Positions 6,587-7,875 of a stretch of DNA of 7,875 bases are shown here, piece after piece (within the stretch, counting starts at the first letter, position 1; the number at the start of each line of letters is the position of its first letter). A model generated the notes under the pieces. The model made no database searches. It was not told where the DNA came from and saw only the letters and a list, made by a program, of their open reading frames with translations. The translations under genes were made by a program, and so were the position numbers. The stretch comes from Deltaproteobacteria bacterium. Its GTDB lineage: Bacteria > Desulfobacterota > SM23-61. Where the stretch lies: NCBI GenBank assembly GCA_016234425.1, contig JACRCA010000092.1, positions 1-7,875 of the forward strand, read 5' to 3'.

Positions 6587-6694
6587 GGAGATCGCCGAGA
6601 TTTAGAAATTCCAAATAAGAACCCCGCAGGAAACCAAACGCCTCAAAAAAGGATCTATACAACGGGTTGGGGATTTTCGAATTTTGGATTTATT

Positions 6695-6821
6695 TATAAT
6701 GAACGGCTTAAATAAGTAGACATTGAATGGAGTGTCATTGCGAACGAAGTGAAGCAATCTCAGCAGATTGCCGCGTCGCTTCGCTCCTCGCAATGACAAT
6801 TTTATTATGTCGTTCACTATA
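6695..6821. repeat. 127-bp palindromic module 1 (MITE-like), enclosing element D
   Basis: TATAATGAACGGCTTAAATA (6695-6714) and the reverse complement of 6802-6821 (TATAGTGAACGACATAATAA) form terminal inverted repeats; the first 13 bases match at 11 positions. They enclose a different inner hairpin (6733-6798). Ends beginning TATA would fit a TA target duplication of the IS630/mariner type, but no transposase is encoded, so a non-autonomous element is only inferred. Confidence 0.55.
6733..6798. repeat. 66-bp palindromic repeat element D (TGTCATTGCGA type)
   Basis: The perfect 11-bp ends TGTCATTGCGA (6733-6743) and TCGCAATGACA (6788-6798) pair. A middle stem (GAAGTGA with TCGCTTC, one G-T pair) and an inner hairpin GCAATCT-CAGC-AGATTGC (6754-6771) complete one long stem-loop. 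From memory, this 'TGTCATTGCGAgcGAAGcGAAGCAATCT' family is scattered between genes in many Desulfobacterota and other environmental bacteria. Its translation (SLRGAKRRGNL) often causes false gene calls. Confidence 0.88.
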
Positions 6822-6846
6822 GTCTTAGTCATTCGGGTTTAGAACC

Positions 6847-6971
6847 TATACACAACGACATAAGTGCTCAACAATTTGTCATTCCGGGCTTGACCCGGAA
6901 TCCAGTGCATTTCTGGATTCCCGCTTCCGCGGGAATGACCTGCTTTGTGTTCATTAATGTCGTCATGTATA
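6847..6971. repeat. 125-bp palindromic module 2 (MITE-like), enclosing element E
   Basis: TATACACAACGACATAAGTG (6847-6866) and the reverse complement of 6952-6971 (TATACATGACGACATTAATG) form terminal inverted repeats matching at 14 of the first 17 positions. They are the same sequence family as the ends of module 1 and enclose an unrelated hairpin (6878-6939). The two modules are 25 bp apart and nearly the same length. Arm 3 also pairs with arm 2, giving a third palindrome at 6805-6863. Confidence 0.55.
6878..6939. repeat. 62-bp palindromic repeat element E (GTCATTCCGGG type, contains an ATTCCC-N8-GGGAAT core)
   Basis: GTCATTCC (6878-6885) pairs with GGAATGAC (6932-6939). Inside are two 8-bp hairpins, ATTCCGGG-CTTGA-CCCGGAAT (6881-6901) and ATTCCCGC-TTCC-GCGGGAAT (6917-6936). 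An alternative 9-bp stem GGAATCCAG/CTGGATTCC (6897-6905 with 6913-6921) is also possible, so the element can fold as one long arm or as paired hairpins. The right hairpin is exactly the 20-bp pattern ATTCCC-N8-GGGAAT known as dRS3 in Neisseria. Its translation (VIPAEAGIQ) is a known source of false gene calls. Confidence 0.88.
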
Positions 6972-6982
6972 AAAGTAGATTT

Positions 6983-7005
6983 TTCTCTGCGTTCTCGGCG
7001 GTGAA
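6983..7005 (-). repeat. TTCACCGC-family repeat copy C, immediately downstream of pdxJ
   Basis: On the minus strand it reads TTCACCGCCGAGAACGCAGA and continues GAA, matching 22 of 23 bases of the copy A left arm and its continuation. It begins 5 nt after the pdxJ stop codon in the direction of transcription. Copy A is placed the same way behind acpS (7 nt), and both are preceded by an ATTTTT run. Confidence 0.85.
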
Positions 7006-7010
7006 AAAAT

Positions 7011-7727
7011 TCATCCCGGGATCAAATTCTTCATCTCCCGGACGGCGCGATCCAGCCCCACAAGGACTGCCCTGGAAATGATGCTGTGGCCGATGCTGCA
7101 TTCTTCGATATCGGGAATATGGGTTAAAGGGACGACGTTCTGGTAATCCAATCCATGGCCCACGTTCACTCGCAGGCCCAAGCGCCGGGCCTGCCGGATA
7201 GCCCGGGCAATACGCGAAAATTCCCTCTGCCGGGTCCTATCGTCCGCAGCATCGCAGTATTGGCCGGTATGGATTTCCACAAATTCGGCTCCTACTTGCT
7301 TGCTGGCTTTCACCTGAGAAGAATCCGGATCGACGAAGAGACTGACCTTGATCCCGGCTTTCTTCAGCCTCCGGATGTTTTTTTGCAGAGGTCTGTGGTT
7401 GGCTCGAACATCTAGGCCTCCTTCGGTCGTCAGTTCCTCCCGTCGCTCCGGGACAAAAGTGACGAGGTCTGGTTTGACCCTCAGGGCCATTTGGAGCATC
7501 TCCTCTGTATTGGCCATTTCTAAGTTAAGTTTTGTCTTGACCACTTGGCGCAATAGTTCTAAGTCCCGGTCTTGGATGTGCCTTCGATCCTCACGTAGGT
7601 GAACAATGATTCCGTCTGCCCCAGCGAGTTCGGCGATGATGGCGGCAGTAAGGGGGTCTGGCTGCTTTCCCCTCCTGGCTTGGCGCAGAGTGGCCACGTG
7701 GTCAACATTTACTGAGAGTTTGGGCAC
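7011..7727 (-). CDS. pdxJ: Pyridoxine 5'-phosphate synthase
   Basis: It joins 1-deoxy-D-xylulose 5-phosphate with 3-amino-2-oxopropyl phosphate to make pyridoxine 5'-phosphate, the ring-closing step of DXP-dependent vitamin B6 synthesis. The 238-residue TIM-barrel protein has the family signatures SVNVDHVATLRQARRG (5-20), GIIVHLREDRRHI (39-51) with catalytic His43, LNLEMA (67-72) with catalytic Glu70, FVPERREELTTEGGLDV (91-107), IHTGQYC (152-158) and NVGHGLDYQNV (188-198) with catalytic His191. The C-terminal phosphate loop EECSIGHSIISRAVLVGL (208-225) is also present. The GTG at 7727 is chosen because AAGGAGG lies 5 nt upstream and the length matches the family. A longer frame from 7826 would add 33 residues that overlap the glmM end and resemble nothing in PdxJ. 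It sits 64 nt after glmM. Confidence 0.97.
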   Translation of the reverse strand: MPKLSVNVDHVATLRQARRGKQPDPLTAAIIAELAGADGIIVHLREDRRHIQDRDLELLRQVVKTKLNLEMANTEEMLQMALRVKPDLVTFVPERREELTTEGGLDVRANHRPLQKNIRRLKKAGIKVSLFVDPDSSQVKASKQVGAEFVEIHTGQYCDAADDRTRQREFSRIARAIRQARRLGLRVNVGHGLDYQNVVPLTHIPDIEECSIGHSIISRAVLVGLDRAVREMKNLIPG

Positions 7728-7730
7728 ACC

Positions 7731-7762
7731 TTCCTCCTTCTCATCAGGGATGAACCTGATGA
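7731..7762 (-). promoter_or_regulatory. Hairpin adjoining a strong ribosome-binding site in the glmM-pdxJ gap
   Basis: On the minus strand, a perfect 8-bp stem TCATCAGG / CCTGATGA with a 6-nt loop (7762-7741) ends one base before the AAGGAGG (7739-7733) that serves pdxJ. No T-run follows, so it is not a terminator. The ribosome site itself is not in the stem. The hairpin could be an RNA-processing or stability element, or could keep the ribosome site single-stranded. It is visible in sequence; its role is inferred. Confidence 0.45.
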
Positions 7763-7791
7763 AAATGGAATGCTGAATTCTGGATTCTGTC

Positions 7792-7875
7792 TTATTTCTC
7801 CATTCTTCTCCGGATGCACTCCGCAATCTCTTCTGCGTAGGTGGAAATTTCTTTCTCGCTCTCCCCTTCTACCAT
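7792..7875 (-). CDS. glmM: Phosphoglucosamine mutase, C-terminal fragment
   Basis: The last 27 codons and a TAA stop are inside the window; the gene continues beyond the right edge. The peptide begins MVEGESEKE and runs on as a charged amphipathic helix, AEEIAECIRRRMEK. GlmM proteins end with the conserved IRVMVEGE strand of the phosphate-binding C-terminal domain, followed by exactly such a helix. glmM directly before pdxJ is also the common order in proteobacteria. GlmM converts glucosamine 6-phosphate to glucosamine 1-phosphate for UDP-GlcNAc, peptidoglycan and lipopolysaccharide synthesis. The ATG at the window edge is an internal methionine, not the start. The catalytic serine loop lies outside the window. 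The call rests on a short segment plus gene order. Confidence 0.72.
   Translation of the reverse strand: MVEGESEKEISTYAEEIAECIRRRMEK

Larger units (their letters stand above)
6570..7005. repeat. Composite intergenic repeat cluster between pdxJ and acpS, bounded by inverted TTCACCGC repeats
   Basis: The 449-bp gap between acpS and pdxJ has no credible gene. Copies B and C of the TTCACCGC repeat face inward at its two ends, so the segment looks like an expanded version of copy A, where the same arms are only 16 nt apart. Inside are two palindromic modules (6695-6821 and 6847-6971). A 108-nt AT-rich stretch at 6587-6694 shows no recognisable feature. The whole could have formed by serial insertion of small non-coding elements into one hairpin loop. 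Short reading frames across it are translations of repeats, not genes. Confidence 0.7.

Noticed and set aside
6602..6832. 76-codon minus-strand frame containing SLRGAKRRGNLLRLLHFVRNDT
   Set aside because: This is the translation of palindromic element D and its flanks. The same peptide type recurs as false gene calls wherever this repeat occurs; there is no ribosome site or independent domain.
6570..7005. Possible CRISPR array in the repeat-rich gap
   Set aside because: The repeats alternate in orientation, differ in type, and have no regular spacing or unique spacers; no cas gene is present.
6570..7005. Complete insertion sequence bounded by the inverted TTCACCGC repeats
   Set aside because: No transposase fragment in any frame, and no clear target duplication outside the arms.
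6868..7101. 77-codon minus-strand frame with VIPAEAGIQ and FFTAENAEKN segments
   Set aside because: VIPAEAGIQ is translated element E, and FTAENAE is translated TTCACCGC repeat. The rest overlaps the end of pdxJ in another frame.
7728..7826. 33-residue N-terminal extension of pdxJ from an ATG at 7826
   Set aside because: It overlaps the glmM end, shows no family similarity, and crosses the perfect ribosome site that serves the GTG at 7727.

Overview
The window is moderate-GC bacterial DNA. It most resembles a Desulfobacterota / 'Deltaproteobacteria' chromosome of the Geobacter-Syntrophia kind. The clue is the gene order on the minus strand, glmM-pdxJ-acpS-nnr-tsaE-lysC-cimA. From memory, Geobacter has the same neighbourhood, including a citramalate synthase next to aspartate kinase. 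The intergenic repeats are also of kinds I remember from such genomes. The lineage is an inference; no rRNA or species-level marker is present.

Left edge (1-549): the first 29 codons of a Sir2-family NAD-dependent deacylase run off the left end on the minus strand. It is divergent from a 79-residue stand-alone Lrp/AsnC ligand-binding (RAM) domain protein on the plus strand. Their 195-bp intergenic region holds a good sirtuin promoter, a weaker promoter for the Lrp-like gene, and an 18-bp operator-like palindrome over the latter's -35 box. The Lrp-like gene ends in a perfect 9-bp hairpin, facing the end of the long minus-strand gene run.

Main run (550-7875, all minus strand, read right to left): the C-terminal end of glmM (cell-wall precursor), pdxJ (vitamin B6), acpS (acyl-carrier-protein activation), nnr (NAD(P)HX repair), tsaE (tRNA t6A), lysC (aspartate kinase), cimA (citramalate synthase, isoleucine by the pyruvate route) and a ComEA-like exported helix-hairpin-helix protein. 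From nnr to the ComEA-like gene the spacing is very tight (8 nt, 1 nt, then two ATGA overlaps), so these are probably cotranscribed and partly translationally coupled. lysC and cimA together feed aspartate-family amino acids and isoleucine. lysC also carries a strong internal ribosome-binding site in front of Met247, positioned to make a separate 165-residue ACT-domain beta subunit.

Repeat-rich gap (6562-7010): the 449 bp between acpS and pdxJ contain no credible gene but are almost entirely nested palindromes. An outer inverted pair of TTCACCGC-type repeats starts 5 nt from the pdxJ stop codon and 8 nt from the acpS start codon. Inside are two modules of 127 and 125 bp. Each has a different long hairpin element at its core and is flanked by inverted copies of the same ~20-nt sequence (TATA...ACGACATAA-like). 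A compact version of the outer repeat, with both arms folded into a 50-bp hairpin, sits between acpS and nnr. This nested structure is the most unusual thing in the window.
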